DNA from: Schistocephalus solidus
Taxonomy: Eukaryota > Platyhelminthes > Cestoda > Diphyllobothriidea > Diphyllobothriidae
NCBI GenBank assembly: GCA_017591395.1
Contig: WEDG01000756.1
Span: 62,001-126,000, forward strand
Direction of reading: 5' to 3'
DNA: 64,000 nucleotides
The notes under the pieces are model-generated. The model was not told where the DNA came from. It saw only the letters and a program-made list of their open reading frames with translations, and did no database searches. The translations under genes were made by a program, and so were the position numbers. Shown in pieces: positions 23,545 to 34,267 of this stretch (positions are counted from its first letter, which is position 1; the number at the start of each line of letters is the position of its first letter).

Positions 23545-24195
23545 GGTTTTCATGGAGACGCATGTGACCTAATAGGCCCATGCGGTACGTGAATCTGTGT
23601 GAGCAGGGCAGACAGTTGAGTGGGGTGCGGCGGGTCTATGTTGGTGCTCTTGGCACTGGTTCACCGGTCTCTGGGCAATGGATTCGCAAGTGACCGACCA
23701 AGCCAATGCGTGATGTGCATGTGCCGTGGCAATGAGGACAAGATAGGTCGGCAGGTGCTGGGTCTGAGGAGGCTCTGCTGCTGGTACTGGTAGTCGAGCT
23801 CCCGGGAGGAATATGGGAAGCGTTGACGGGTGCGCAAGATGTGCTGGCATCGCGGTGGATTCCGCGTACGTGGATGCGCATGTGACCGATCAGGTCCAGG
23901 CGATGATTGAATGCGCGGGGGACGTGAGGGCATTGGAGGCGGCGGTCTCTGCGGTGTTTTGGCGCTCCAGGCACTATTTCGCCAGACTCTGTTCGATGGA
24001 TTCACAAGTGACTTACCAGACCGATGTGTGAGGTGAATGTGCGATTGAAATGAGGACAGGTTAGTACCGAGTCCTCATCGCTGGTAGAGGAGGCAGTGGT
24101 TGTGTTGGAGGTAATGGGTGGCAGGTAGTCGGAGGTGGCCATTGAGGTGCCACAGGCACTAGTCAGCGGTCCTAGCAGGCCAGCTACCTAAACGG
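23545..24195 (-). mobile_element. LINE 3' tail with C2H2 zinc fingers, minus copy
   Basis: On the minus strand the frames encode fingers of the type CPHCxxxxTSRIGLVGHLRIH. From high to low coordinate: LTCPHFNRTFTSHIGLVSHL (about 24060-24000, TGA before the last His), LQCPHVPRAFNHRLDLIGHM, LSCPHCHGTCTSRIGLVGHL, and CSHRFTYRMGLLGHMRLH (about 23612-23556). Frameshifts and stops break the array. The same finger series ends the LINE at 36480-37015, so this is the 3' tail of a related element whose RT part is gone. Confidence 0.8.
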
Positions 24196-24767
24196 AAGAC
24201 TGGAGTAGTTAGGGGTAGCACCACACTGATAGCATTTGGTCGCTCCACTTGTCTGAATACTCCTGTGGCCGCCTCTAACTGGTACCCAACTCTCACCTGT
24301 GGCTCCTCGTAGCTGGGCTATTCCCAGCGACCACACCTTGGGTAACCGTCACGACCGGCGGGCTTAACCAGGTGAGGGTCTCCGGTGTTGTGTGTGCCTC
24401 CACACCCGGTATGACTGACTCCCGAAATTCCCACCTCCCCCCTCTCAAAAAGTCCTGCGGTGGGAGCAAAAGCAACCTTGTAGGCGGCCCAGGCTAACTC
24501 AGGCCCTTATCCCACTAAATCGAAACCGTGACCCATAGTGGAGTTCGGCAGCCGTCTGGGATGTCCGAGCAGCCCTATTTAGGGACAGCACTGCTTGCCT
24601 CCTCGCGGAGGAAGGGGCTTGAAAAGGTGCCCTAAACAAATGCTGGTTATCACGTCTTCTACAGCCAGCCGCGGCTCGCAGATCGCAAAATATGCGGTCT
24701 TAAAACTCAAACAAACAATAATAACCCCGGTCCCCATCCCCCACGCCATACCCTCTAAGCTGCTCGG

Positions 24768-25730
24768 GTGAGTCCCCTCACAGTAGCAGCCTGGAATGTT
24801 CGTTCCATTATAGAAAATCCTAGGAGCAACCGGTTGGAACGGAGGACGGCACTAGTCGTTCGGGAACAGGCACGCTACAAGGTGGACACTGCTGCTCTCA
24901 ACGAGACCAGATTCTCTGAGCAGGGTCGGCTGGAGGAGGTGGGTGCCGTCTACACCTTCTTCTGGAGCGGCCTGCCAAAGGCAGAGCGACGCGACGCTGG
25001 TGTTGCCTTTGCCATCCGTAACGACATCGTGGGACGTCTGCCCTGTCTGCTGCAGGGTATCAATGATCGACTGATGAGCCTCCGCCTGCCTCTTCGGGGA
25101 GACAAGTTCGCCACCATCATCGGCGCCTACGCTCCCCCAATGACGAGCTATGATGCTGCGAAGGACGAATTCTACGAGGACCTGCACGCCCTGCTGGCGA
25201 CTGTGGCGAAGGTGGACAAGGTAATTGTCCTTGGTGACGTCAACGCCAGGGTCGGGACAGACCACGCTACCTGGCAGGGAGTGCAAGGGCTCCACGGTCT
25301 CGGTAGCTGTAACGATAACGGCCTCCTTCTTCTGCGCACGTGTGCGGAACACCGTCTCCTGCTGACCAACACCTTCTTCCGCCTTCCGACGCGGGAGAAG
25401 GTCACGTGGATGCACCCTCGGTCGCGGCGCTGGCGTCTGCTGGACTATGTTCTCGTCCGGAGGCGAGATCGACAGGACGTGCTGATATCCAAGGTGATCC
25501 GCGATGCCAATGGTTGGACAGATCACCGTCTCGTCATCTCCCAGATGAGGCTCCGACTGAAACCCCAACGAAGACCCCAAGTTAAGAGGCCGCCAGGTAA
25601 GTTAAATTCTCTTTTGTTAAATTTGCCTGCTCACTGTTTTGATTTCAGCAACCAAATAACCGAGAAACTGGAGGACCTGCATGCTGCAGATGATAATGCT
25701 ACCGTGGAGACACGATGGTTTCAACTGTGA
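24768..25730 (+). pseudogene. LINE endonuclease (APE) domain
   Basis: A 320-codon frame with all the motifs of the exonuclease-endonuclease-phosphatase fold: AAWNVRS (catalytic Asn), [10 protein letters not shown] (metal-binding Glu), GAYAPPMTS (Tyr), [12 protein letters not shown] (Asp and Asn), and TDHRLVIS (terminal Asp-His). In retrotransposons this domain nicks target DNA to prime reverse transcription. The frame opens at GTG without an upstream in-frame ATG, as the codon before the open stretch is TAA. It ends at a TGA (25728) where related copies read an Arg codon, after which the same frame continues. The minus-strand frame at 24852-25580 is a shadow. Confidence 0.9.
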
Positions 25731-26815
25731 AATCTCATCCAGTCCACCGCCCTCGAGGCCCTCGGACGCGCACGCCATCAACACCAGGACTGGTTTGACG
25801 ACAATGACGCCGACATCAGCAACTTACTCGCGGAGAAGAATGGACTACACAAAGACTACATGGACCTTCGGACGGACGCCACCAAAGCAGCCTTCTTCAG
25901 ATGCCGGCACCTTGTACAGCAACGGCTGCGGGAGATGCAGGATGCCTGGATGATCAGAAATGCTGAGGAAATCCAGGGGTATGCGGACCGCAATGAATTG
26001 GAAAACGTTTTCAAAGCCATCAAGTCCATCTACAGCCCGTGTATCTAGGGGACCGCACCGCTGCTCAGCTCTGACGGCACAACACTGCTGACAGACAAAT
26101 CGCAAATTCTGAAGCGCTGGGCCGAGCACTTCAGAAGTGTCCTTAATTGCTCATCAGCCATCTCCGATGCTGCCATTGACCGGCTTCCTCAAGTGGACAC
26201 GAACAATGACCTGGAGCTGCCGCATTCCCTACCAGAAAACATCCGGGCCGTGCTGCCGGAAGGATAATGTGGCTTCCGACGACACCGCGGAATAGTGGAC
26301 ATGATCTTCGCCGCCCGGCAGCTACAAGAGAATTGCCAGGGGGTGTGAACCCACCTCTACACAACTTTCGTGGATTTGATGAAAGTCTTTGACAAGGTGA
26401 ATCGCGACGGACTGTGGAAAGTCAGGCAGAAATTCGGCTGTCCTGAGCGGTTCACGCACATGGTGCGCCAGCTTCATGATGGGATGACGGTGCGTGTCAC
26501 TGCCAACGGGACGGTAGTCGAAGCATTTGCAGTCCGGCCGGCTGCAGGCCTCCGTGTGGAATCGCCACGGTATTCACCTGAACACCAAACTGAAGATCTG
26601 AAAGGCCGTCGTCTTGACGAAACTCCTTTGCGGAGCGGAGACATGGACCGTCTACCAGAACAAAACCAGGAAGCCCCCTATATTGTGGGATACTCGGTGG
26701 ACATCATCTGTGCACACCGGTGCACTGTCGTAAACGTAATTTCAACATGTTCAATCTACCCGTTGTCATCACGAAGACTTTGTTCCGATTGTAGGCATGT
26801 ATGTAGCGGTCAGAT
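25731..26815 (+). pseudogene. LINE reverse-transcriptase region, broken
   Basis: In the same frame after TGA at 25728, sequence continues through the linker ('LEALGRARHQHQDWFDDND', 'AEEIQGYADRNE') to a TAG at 26046. Then come TLLTDKSQILKRWAEHF, the CGFRRHRG motif after a TAA (26266), and the palm start FVDLMKVFDKVNRDGLWK (26370-26420). The catalytic double-Asp segment is deleted. The final part (26585-26680) resumes downstream RT sequence with a shifted frame. It cannot make active RT. Confidence 0.85.
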
Positions 26816-27899
26816 TTAACACTTTCTTCCAGAAAGCAGCCAGTGAAAGTTGGGAGATCCAGGGATGAGCCTACATCCTCACAGCTGTCTCATGCAGAAG
26901 CAGAACATCAACCCAACAGGTGCCTGAGCTTTTACCTGGGAAATCATGCATTCGTTCATTTAAAAACCTAAAACGTATCTAAGGAGCGACTGTTAGAGGT
27001 GCGGAAATCGCAATGCCCGAAAAAAGCTAGTCCAACTACCGATCTCTGAGAAACCTTGGCAATAATACCCTCTCCTTACGAGTTATTGATAGGGGAATAT
27101 TGATTACTCGCACAGATGGGAGGCACAAAATTGGGAGATAAACATTCGAACTCTGTCTTACTGGGAGTATTTTCTGTCTGTCCTTCCCATTTTTCGAATA
27201 GTTTGCCCCTAGCGATCTTTTTCTAATTATAGAACCAAGTATTTGGGTTAGCAAGCCAACTAGCAAGTACATTTAAGGTCTGAAGTTTTGTTGCAAATTT
27301 TGGTTCATCCTATCTACCACCACGACTGGCTTTTGAGCCATAAATCAGCAAACAAAACGATAGGGCTTGGCGAAGGCGCTTTAGAAAACAACAGGGTTTG
27401 CGCTGTAGTATTTTTTCACGTCAATAAAAGTGGTAGTAGCGTCATCAACCAACCGGCTTACGGGAGAGGAGCTGCCGATATAGGGGATAATGAGTGACAC
27501 AAATAAATGGCGTATTGACCGGTAGGCGATACCACTTGTCCAAAGGACCGCGATCCCCGAAATCACGACTGGTAGAAGAAAACAAACCTCACAAAAAAAT
27601 CTTCAGATCAACGAGCACTTGAGCTCCTGAGATATTTCATGGTGAGGAAAAAGGACGCAATAAGGGCCCTGTTTAAGGACCTTCGGAAGATGCCAAAGCA
27701 TAACAATAACTGAGACGGACTATTCGACTACGACGTTTATCAACGCAAAACCTGGAAAAGAGCCTATTGTATGTACTAGAGCCTCTTAGCAACAGTTCCC
27801 AGTACCTAATATCATGTCCGAGACTGACCTGCAATGTTTTGAACTAGAACGACTGAGCACCCCAAAGTAATAATTTCGTTCGATGTCACGTGATCGTTC
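26816..27899. other. intergenic, no recognised feature
   Basis: Short frames only. No shared repeat recognised before the SINE pair that starts near 27900. Confidence 0.4.
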
Positions 27900-28800
<901 letters not shown>

Positions 28801-28849
28801 TAACATGGGATAATAAGCAATTATGATTTCTAGGTAGAAGACCATTACG

Positions 28850-28995
28850 GACGAGGGGACTGAAATTAGCCCTTTTTCCTTACCAGCCAGCCATACCCAA
28901 TCCCAGGGGGTGCATCACTCGAGGCCAGAACTAGCGATCTGTTGATTTGAAGGCCAATGCTCTAAAAATTAACACACGAGCAGCCATATAAGACA
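28850..28995 (-). mobile_element. hammerhead SINE, strongly decayed minus copy
   Basis: 'gggactgaaattagccc', 'ccagccagccatacccaatc' and 'cgaggccagaactagcgatc' keep the family order on the minus strand. The module core is lost. Confidence 0.5.
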
Positions 28996-29099
28996 GCCCT
29001 ACCCTTACTTGTACCGTACTGCCTTGGGATAACTCTTGAACCCCAGTTGACAGCCTCATTGCGGCCAGTATTGCTATGAAAGAAGAAAATTTCTTATCA

Positions 29100-29345
29100 G
29101 TAGGGAATTTTGGCAGATTTGAATAATTAATTTGATTTACTTGTGAAAAACTCGGCGGCCTCTGCGGGATTCGAGCCCAAGCCAGCAAGATGAAAGCTTT
29201 AGTACAGCCAACGCCATAGACAACTGAGCTACGAGGCCTCACCGGCTAAAGATTTGGGTGTACTAGAGCCTTCCCCTTGCTGGCGTGGGTTCGAAACCCA
29301 CCGAGGCTGTGGAGGTTTTCACAAGTTGGTCGAATGAACATTACT
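29100..29345. mobile_element. tRNA-ended palindrome, internally deleted copy
   Basis: The tips 'acttgtgaaaaactcggcgg' (from 29139) and, inverted, 'gaggttttcacaagttgg' near 29312-29330 match the 5323-5910 element. The left arm keeps the minus-strand tRNA-like part (29160-29240). The right arm keeps only its 3' half with box B-like GGTTCGAAACCC (29287-29300). The whole middle is missing, leaving about 245 bp. Confidence 0.75.
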
Positions 29346-29649
29346 TAGGCTCAATCAAGCCCAGTAAGAACTCGTTTCAAATTCGGTGAAAAAATAGCCT
29401 GAAGGATGATGTTTATTCCAGCTGGTGGAGAATACTGAACAACTCAAAGTGTTCAAAATCACCATCTCGAAAAAAGTTAATACTCCCGGAAAATATGAAC
29501 GAATTGGCCAGTAAGAAATATCACTGGTCAAAATTGTACAATTGTGTATGATGCATGTCAGGGATGAGTTCCGATATCCGTTCAGGGAAGCCAAATTATG
29601 GGAAGAACTTCTGGTTGAATTGTTTACATGGCTCCACCCCAGCAGAACG

Positions 29650-29815
29650 CGGTAATGAGAACTCCGTCCCCGTGTCATAACTCCAACACTAAATCTAAAC
29701 GAATACTTTACCATAAGGCTAATCTTAACCCCAACCCTACCCTTACCTATTTTCTTTGGAATTTAGCGCAAAGTGACCTGAATTACGGGTGATTACTGTT
29801 CTCGTGTCATGATGA
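29650..29815. repeat. TTAGGG-family fragment, reversed
   Basis: 'cccaaccctacccttacc' is followed by 'ggaatttagcgcaaagtgac' and 'aattacgggtgattactg'; these match the ends at 11930 and 46180. Decayed and non-coding. Confidence 0.55.
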
Positions 29816-30759
29816 GTAACATGACAACAAGCTCAGCCGAAACTTTATCATCGCGCAGGGAACAACATTCAGTGGTAAACGCTAGTCAGACTGTAAAGTT
29901 AGTTTCATCGGTCACTGCGCGGCCACCGACTACATTGTTACCTCTAGTGTGGTTGGTTAACATGGCACTGGCACGTGCTTCAAGGCCACGACAATCCGTC
30001 AGTCTCGCAGCTTTAGTGAATGGAGGCGAACGCAAAGACATAAGAAAATTTACCAAAAAGGATTTTTTCGTAAAAAGAAGAGCACTCCTGAACACGGAGT
30101 AAACAAAACCGGATATTATTAAGGACAAGAATCCAAGTTTTTTTAACACCATGTCTTCGGTTCGGCGTTAAACCTTAGCCGCCATTTCCCCCCCCCCGTA
30201 CCGGTATGCGAATCTTAAGGGATTCAACGACCTTTTTCGAAGGCAATGTAAGATTATTGTGGTGTTGAAATTTTTATGGCCTAGACGTTCGTAAATGAAC
30301 AATCCTTGCCAACTTATCCACAATTGATTGTGGACATGACTGTCGGATGAAGATTCGCGGGCGTAAGTGGTTTTCGGTAAGGAGTAGACCCCATAGAAAA
30401 GACAGGCTGCTATACTTACCCGGATGCAATTTATGGCTTCGTTTATCAACACCAGTTCATAGCTTAGGCTATATGAAGCTGTATTCCGCGCAGCAATCAC
30501 AGCCAGACAACCACTTCGACTGGCGGACCAAACCAGTTGGGGGTAGTCAACGGGGATTTCCTGGTTTATTCAGCAAAAGTGAGCCGGCCGTGTGGTGTCA
30601 CGCATGGGTGGTCTGTACCTTTGGACATCCATAAGTCCTCTAAGTTCAAAGTCAATGTTCAACCTCTCCAAGTCTTGCAGAAAAAGGCGACAGATGCCAG
30701 CAGGCGAATCAGACCACTTCGAGTTGTCTTCCAACCACACCAACGTCATGGCACATCGA
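29816..30759. other. intergenic, no recognised feature
   Basis: A C-run lies at 30188-30198. The short frames lack recognisable domains. Confidence 0.4.
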
Positions 30760-31070
30760 AAGTTCGACCGTAGTTTCCGATGGGGTACACCGTGTGCCCC
30801 CAGCATAGTGGTGCAGGGAAGACGACTTGAGCATTTATTAATTTTAAATGAAATTAGCCTTGCGCTGCGGCTACCACAGTCACTCTTCCCTAACCTGCCT
30901 GAAATTATTTTCCCGATTAATCTCTGGAGTCCATATACCAAAAACCACATAGGGAACGCTGGGGACCCACCGAGGAGCCGAACCCCTCATTGCTGCGCCA
31001 TGCAGCAGCAGAAACATCGGCGAAACACGTGCTTGGGCTTTTTGCTAGTAGCTATGTCGGAAGTACGGTA
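30760..31070 (+). repeat. dispersed repeats: family E and family D
   Basis: 30760-30900 is a family E copy ('ttcgaccgtagtttccgatg' and 'agccttgcgctgcgg'). It is directly followed at 30901-31070 by family D ('ctggagtccatataccaaaa', 'gaggagccgaacccctc', 'gaaacatcggcgaaacacgt'), whose closest match is 63061-63225. A reversed copy is near 55620-55830. Confidence 0.6.
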
Positions 31071-31074
31071 TAAA

Positions 31075-31352
31075 GTCTTTGGTCTATTTATGGTAGAGCG
31101 TTCAAATCAATTGCCAACCGTCGCGGGTTCGAATCCCAGGTGGTCCACACTTGGGATTGGGTATGACTGGCTGATGAGGGCTAATAAGCCAGAAATGGCC
31201 ATTCCGGTCTCATTTATCTTTTTCGGTTCCACCTTAACATCATATGCTACACGTTGCTATGCGACCGCCTGCGCATGCTCTAGTGTGAGCTCCAGGGCAC
31301 AACGGAACATACATGTTCCTTAAGCTGATCGGTGAGTCGCACACTATCATAC
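31075..31352 (+). mobile_element. hammerhead SINE, plus copy with good module
   Basis: A tRNA-like head (box A remnant 'ggtagagcgtt' at 31092, box B 'gggttcgaatcccag' at 31126-31140) leads to the module at 31165-31209: GACTGG, CTGATGA, G then GGCT/AGCC, GAAA, ATT, CCGGTC. The tail has 'catatgctacacgttgctat', the palindrome 'ggaacatacatgttcc' and 'gctgatcggtgag'. This is one of the most complete single copies. Confidence 0.75.
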
Positions 31353-31372
31353 ATATAGGATATAAACGGCAA

Positions 31373-31803
31373 AGACAAGGGAGACTGGAATGGCCATTTC
31401 TGGTTTTTTAGTTGCCATCAGCCAGCCATACCCAACCCAGGGTGCTGCGGCACCCGAGGCTCGAACTCGCGACCTGTTGGACAGAAGTCTAACGCTCTAC
31501 CCACTGCGCCACGAGCTCGTTGTCTTGCCGGTTTATATCGGGAATATTAACAATGGTAGTTGAGCACTCACCGATCGGTTACAGGACTCACTCGTCCGAT
31601 TGTGCCTTGGGGCTCACTCTAGAACCCCGCCAGCTGCCGTAGAGTGGCTAGTGATATAGGCAGAATGATATTAACGGCAAAGACAAGGGAGACTGGAATG
31701 GCCATATATAAATATATAAAACAGCTGGCGGGGTTCTAGAGTGAGCCCCAAGGCACAACGGGACGAGTGATTCCTCTAACCGATTGGTGAGCGCCTAACT
31801 ACC

Positions 31804-31850
<47 letters not shown>
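31373..31850 (-). mobile_element. hammerhead SINE, minus copy with inverted tail
   Basis: The minus module is at 31383-31427, with core changed to CTGATGG. It is followed by the tRNA-like part (31450-31520), 'caccgatcggttacag' and 'ccttggggctcactc'. Then comes a partial second end (31680-31700) and an 85-bp inverted copy of the tail (31722-31806, complement of 31555-31637). A (TA)n tract (31805-31850) closes it. Confidence 0.7.
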
Positions 31851-31852
<2 letters not shown>

Positions 31853-32136
31853 GTGGCAGTATGTCCTTGCATTGCATCAAACGGTGAATAATTTTTGCTT
31901 TATGTCGGTGGGTTATGCCTACTCCGGCGGGTTTAATCAGTCGAGTAACCGCCCCGAGACTGCTTTAATGTAAGGAATATCCCTCAAACCCTCAGGATGA
32001 TCTTCCTTTGTCCTTTGTCTGCTTTTCTCGATAAAATGGTTAGGTTACCCCTTAAATCTGAGGAAGTTCTGAAGATATAGTCGCTCAGCTCTTTCATCTA
32101 CTAGAGCGCTGCAGTGCGTTTCGAAACGTCTCACTA
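31851..32136. other. intergenic, probable Penelope flank
   Basis: No frame is supported. The short 'tgcgtttcgaaacgtctcac' stretch (32117-32136) resembles motifs often found near Penelope-like ends; assignment is only suggestive. Confidence 0.3.
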
Positions 32137-32380
32137 GAGTGCCAGTGCAGCTGTTAAAGTGCAGTATTTGGCTAGTGTCGGTGGCTTTCCTGTATACTGT
32201 GATTTACAGTTGTCCAATTGCACACCAGCGTACAAGCACGTCGAGAAAGGGGAGCTGGTTGTTTGTTTCGCCCTCCATCGTGAACAGGATATTCGGGTGA
32301 ACCGAGTTCCGTACTTCCTCGAATTTCTCAATTGCTTCGAAAACGACGAAGGTGTCGTTGACATGACGAAAGAACCCTGA
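32137..32380 (-). pseudogene. Penelope-like element RT fragment
   Basis: Read on the minus strand from 32372, the frame gives RFFRHVNDTFVVFEAIEKF, then a stretch ending LFTMEGETNNQLPFLDVLV (to about 32223). After a stop or frameshift (near 32206) it gives SQYTGKPPTLAKYCTL. The order matches Penelope-like RT: the YVDDT catalytic box, the FTxExExNNxLPFLDVLV block, and the VYRKPTHTxxYL block. The first catalytic Asp has become Asn. No flanking GIY-YIG endonuclease is recognised. Confidence 0.75.
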
Positions 32381-32524
32381 CCTTCATGAGTATTAGAAAA
32401 CTATGAATAGGGTAAGTAGTGAGTGTAAGGCCGCCAAAGTATTCCAAACCTATGGGAAAGATGCGAAAGCCAGGGCAGGTTTCAATTTACTGTGCTATCA
32501 AAGTATTTGAAGTCTCATAGACTG

Positions 32525-32650
32525 CGATTCGACCGTCGATTCCGATGATGCCCACTATGTGCCCTAAAGCAGGGTGGGGTTAGCGAAGCTGACTTGTGTG
32601 GCATTTACCTCCCTCTCTCTTCCCCTTCTGTAACTCTTAGCTTTTTAAGA
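32525..32650 (+). repeat. dispersed repeat family E, plus copy
   Basis: 'ttcgaccgtcgattccgatg', 'gcccactatgtgccc' and 'agctgacttgtgtggc' match the family start; the C/T-rich end follows. Confidence 0.55.
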
Positions 32651-33020
32651 CCCCTATGTGTTCATTCACGTAGCGTACCATTTGTCCGTTGATTGCTGCT
32701 GCTTATGAAGTATAGAACATGGTCGAAATCCATTGCGAAAATTGCTGATAGGACATCTTGTTAATAGCGTATATAAATATATGATTTTATTAACATAAAA
32801 AATCTATAGCATTTAGTTTAGAAATTCTAAGCGCAAATGCAACCGCGAATTGGATTCAAGGTTATTCGGGCATCCTGGCTTGACTGAAATATTACTGGAC
32901 CGTGCTGCACGATAATCAATATTACAACCCTTCCTAAGTAATTCTTCTTCAGGACTCGGTTAAACTTTCGTGTGATAGGCCAGAAAGTGTATGACGCTGG
33001 AGAAAGCGAAAGATATGAAG
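32651..33020. other. intergenic, no recognised feature
   Basis: AT-rich sequence with no supported frame. Confidence 0.4.
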
Positions 33021-33023
33021 TAA

Positions 33024-33535
33024 AAAAGTTATTCCCAGTTGGTAGTCAGGGTTATGATTGGAAAAATGAAGGCAGAAAAAGCCCGGAACAGACTGTATAA
33101 ATCTACCCATCTTCTCTGTCGCCTCTCCTCTCTGCAATTAATACTTGCCTGATTTTGGCCTGGTAATGGGTTGCCTGTTCGTGGCCTTTGCCGCCCATAT
33201 GGAGCTTGTTTGCTTCTGGAAGCCACTAGATCGGTGTGCGCCTATTCCTGGTTGAATAAATACCCTATCTGCAGCGACAGAGACTGACAGGTGGTGAGGC
33301 ACTGATGAACTGTGGTCCAATAAAGTGTTTATGACCCATCTGCTAGACCCAGTGTGTGAACTGTCTGCGCCGAACTCGAGTGCATGTTTGTGTTTCCAGT
33401 CCCAGCTGGTAGTCAGGGTTATGATTGGCCGAATGAAGGCAAAATAAGCCCGGAACAGACTGTACAAATCTACCTATATTTTCTGTCGTCTCTACTCTCC
33501 GCGCACACACACACACACACACGCACACACTCCAG
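33024..33535. repeat. direct repeat pair, 370 bp apart, with (CA)n
   Basis: 33024-33135 and 33394-33502 share 'ggtagtcagggttatgattg', 'aagcccggaacagactgta' and the C/T-rich 'tctgtcg' end. The second copy runs into a (CA)n tract (33504-33530). They flank unique sequence like a small LTR-like or tandem unit, but no coding part is present. Confidence 0.6.
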
Positions 33536-33555
33536 CAGCCAGAACTGTTCGATCC

Positions 33556-34267
33556 ATTTAAAAAATTCCAGGAGTAACCGACTGGAACGGAGGGTGGCGC
33601 TACTCGCTCGGGAACTGGCAGGCTACAAGGTAAACATTGCTACTCTCAGCGAGACCCGGTTCTCTGAGCAGGGTTAGCTGGAGGAGGTGGGTTCCGGCTA
33701 CACATTCTTCTAGAGCAGCCGGCCAAAGGCCGAGTGACTCGACGCTGGTGTCGCCTTTACCATCCGGAACGACATGGTGGAACAAATGCCACCACCATCA
33801 TCATCATCATCATCGCCTACGCTCCCCAATGACGAGCTCTGACGAGGCAAAGAAGCAATTCTACGAGGATCAACACACCCTACTGGAGACTGTGCCGAAG
33901 ATGGATAAGTTAATTCTCCTTGGTGAATTTAACGCCCGCATCGGGACAGACTATGCTTCAATGGAAATGGTCCTCTTCTGCTAAGAACCTACACAGAGCA
34001 TCGCCTGGTCCTGACCAACTTCTTCTTCTGCCTCCCGATGCGACAGAAGGCGACCTGGGTGCACTCCCAGTTGAAACACTGGCACCTTTTAGATTATGTC
34101 CTCGTCCGGAGGCGAGATTACAGGACGTGCTGGGGACAAAGGTTTTCTCCAGTGCCGATGGATTGACGGATCATCGCCTCATCATACCCAATATGAGGCT
34201 CCGTCTGCAACCACGCATGAGACCCCAAGGTAAGCAAACACCAGGTAAGTTGAATACTGTTTTTTGA
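33556..34267 (+). pseudogene. LINE copy 2 endonuclease remnants
   Basis: Frames give [30 protein letters not shown] then a TAG (33677), [14 protein letters not shown], and after a microsatellite-like break [14 protein letters not shown], and [17 protein letters not shown]. The Glu, Asp/Asn and final Asp-His motifs are still readable but scattered over frames. Confidence 0.8.

Larger units (their letters stand above)
24240..26815 (+). mobile_element. APE-type non-LTR retrotransposon (LINE), copy 1
   Basis: A 5' leader without ORF (about 24240-24767) is followed by an apurinic-endonuclease domain and RT remnants. The copy has lost two internal blocks: one at about 26255, from before RT motif 1 to the CGFRRHRG motif, and one at about 26560, from RT palm to the region before the C-terminal part. 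It also lacks the zinc-finger tail. It sits head-to-head with the minus-strand LINE tail at 23545-24195. The clade (RTE/CR1-like) was not determined. Confidence 0.85.

Noticed and set aside
24852..25580. 242-codon minus-strand ORF
   Set aside because: Shadow of the LINE endonuclease, whose motifs are on the plus strand.
25597..25648. Intron-like GTAAGT...TTTCAG segment in the LINE, also seen in copy 2 at 34245-34295
   Set aside because: In copy 1 it lies inside continuous coding sequence (PPGKLN...FSNQ) and is 52 bases, not a multiple of three. Conservation in copy 2 is explained by the protein.
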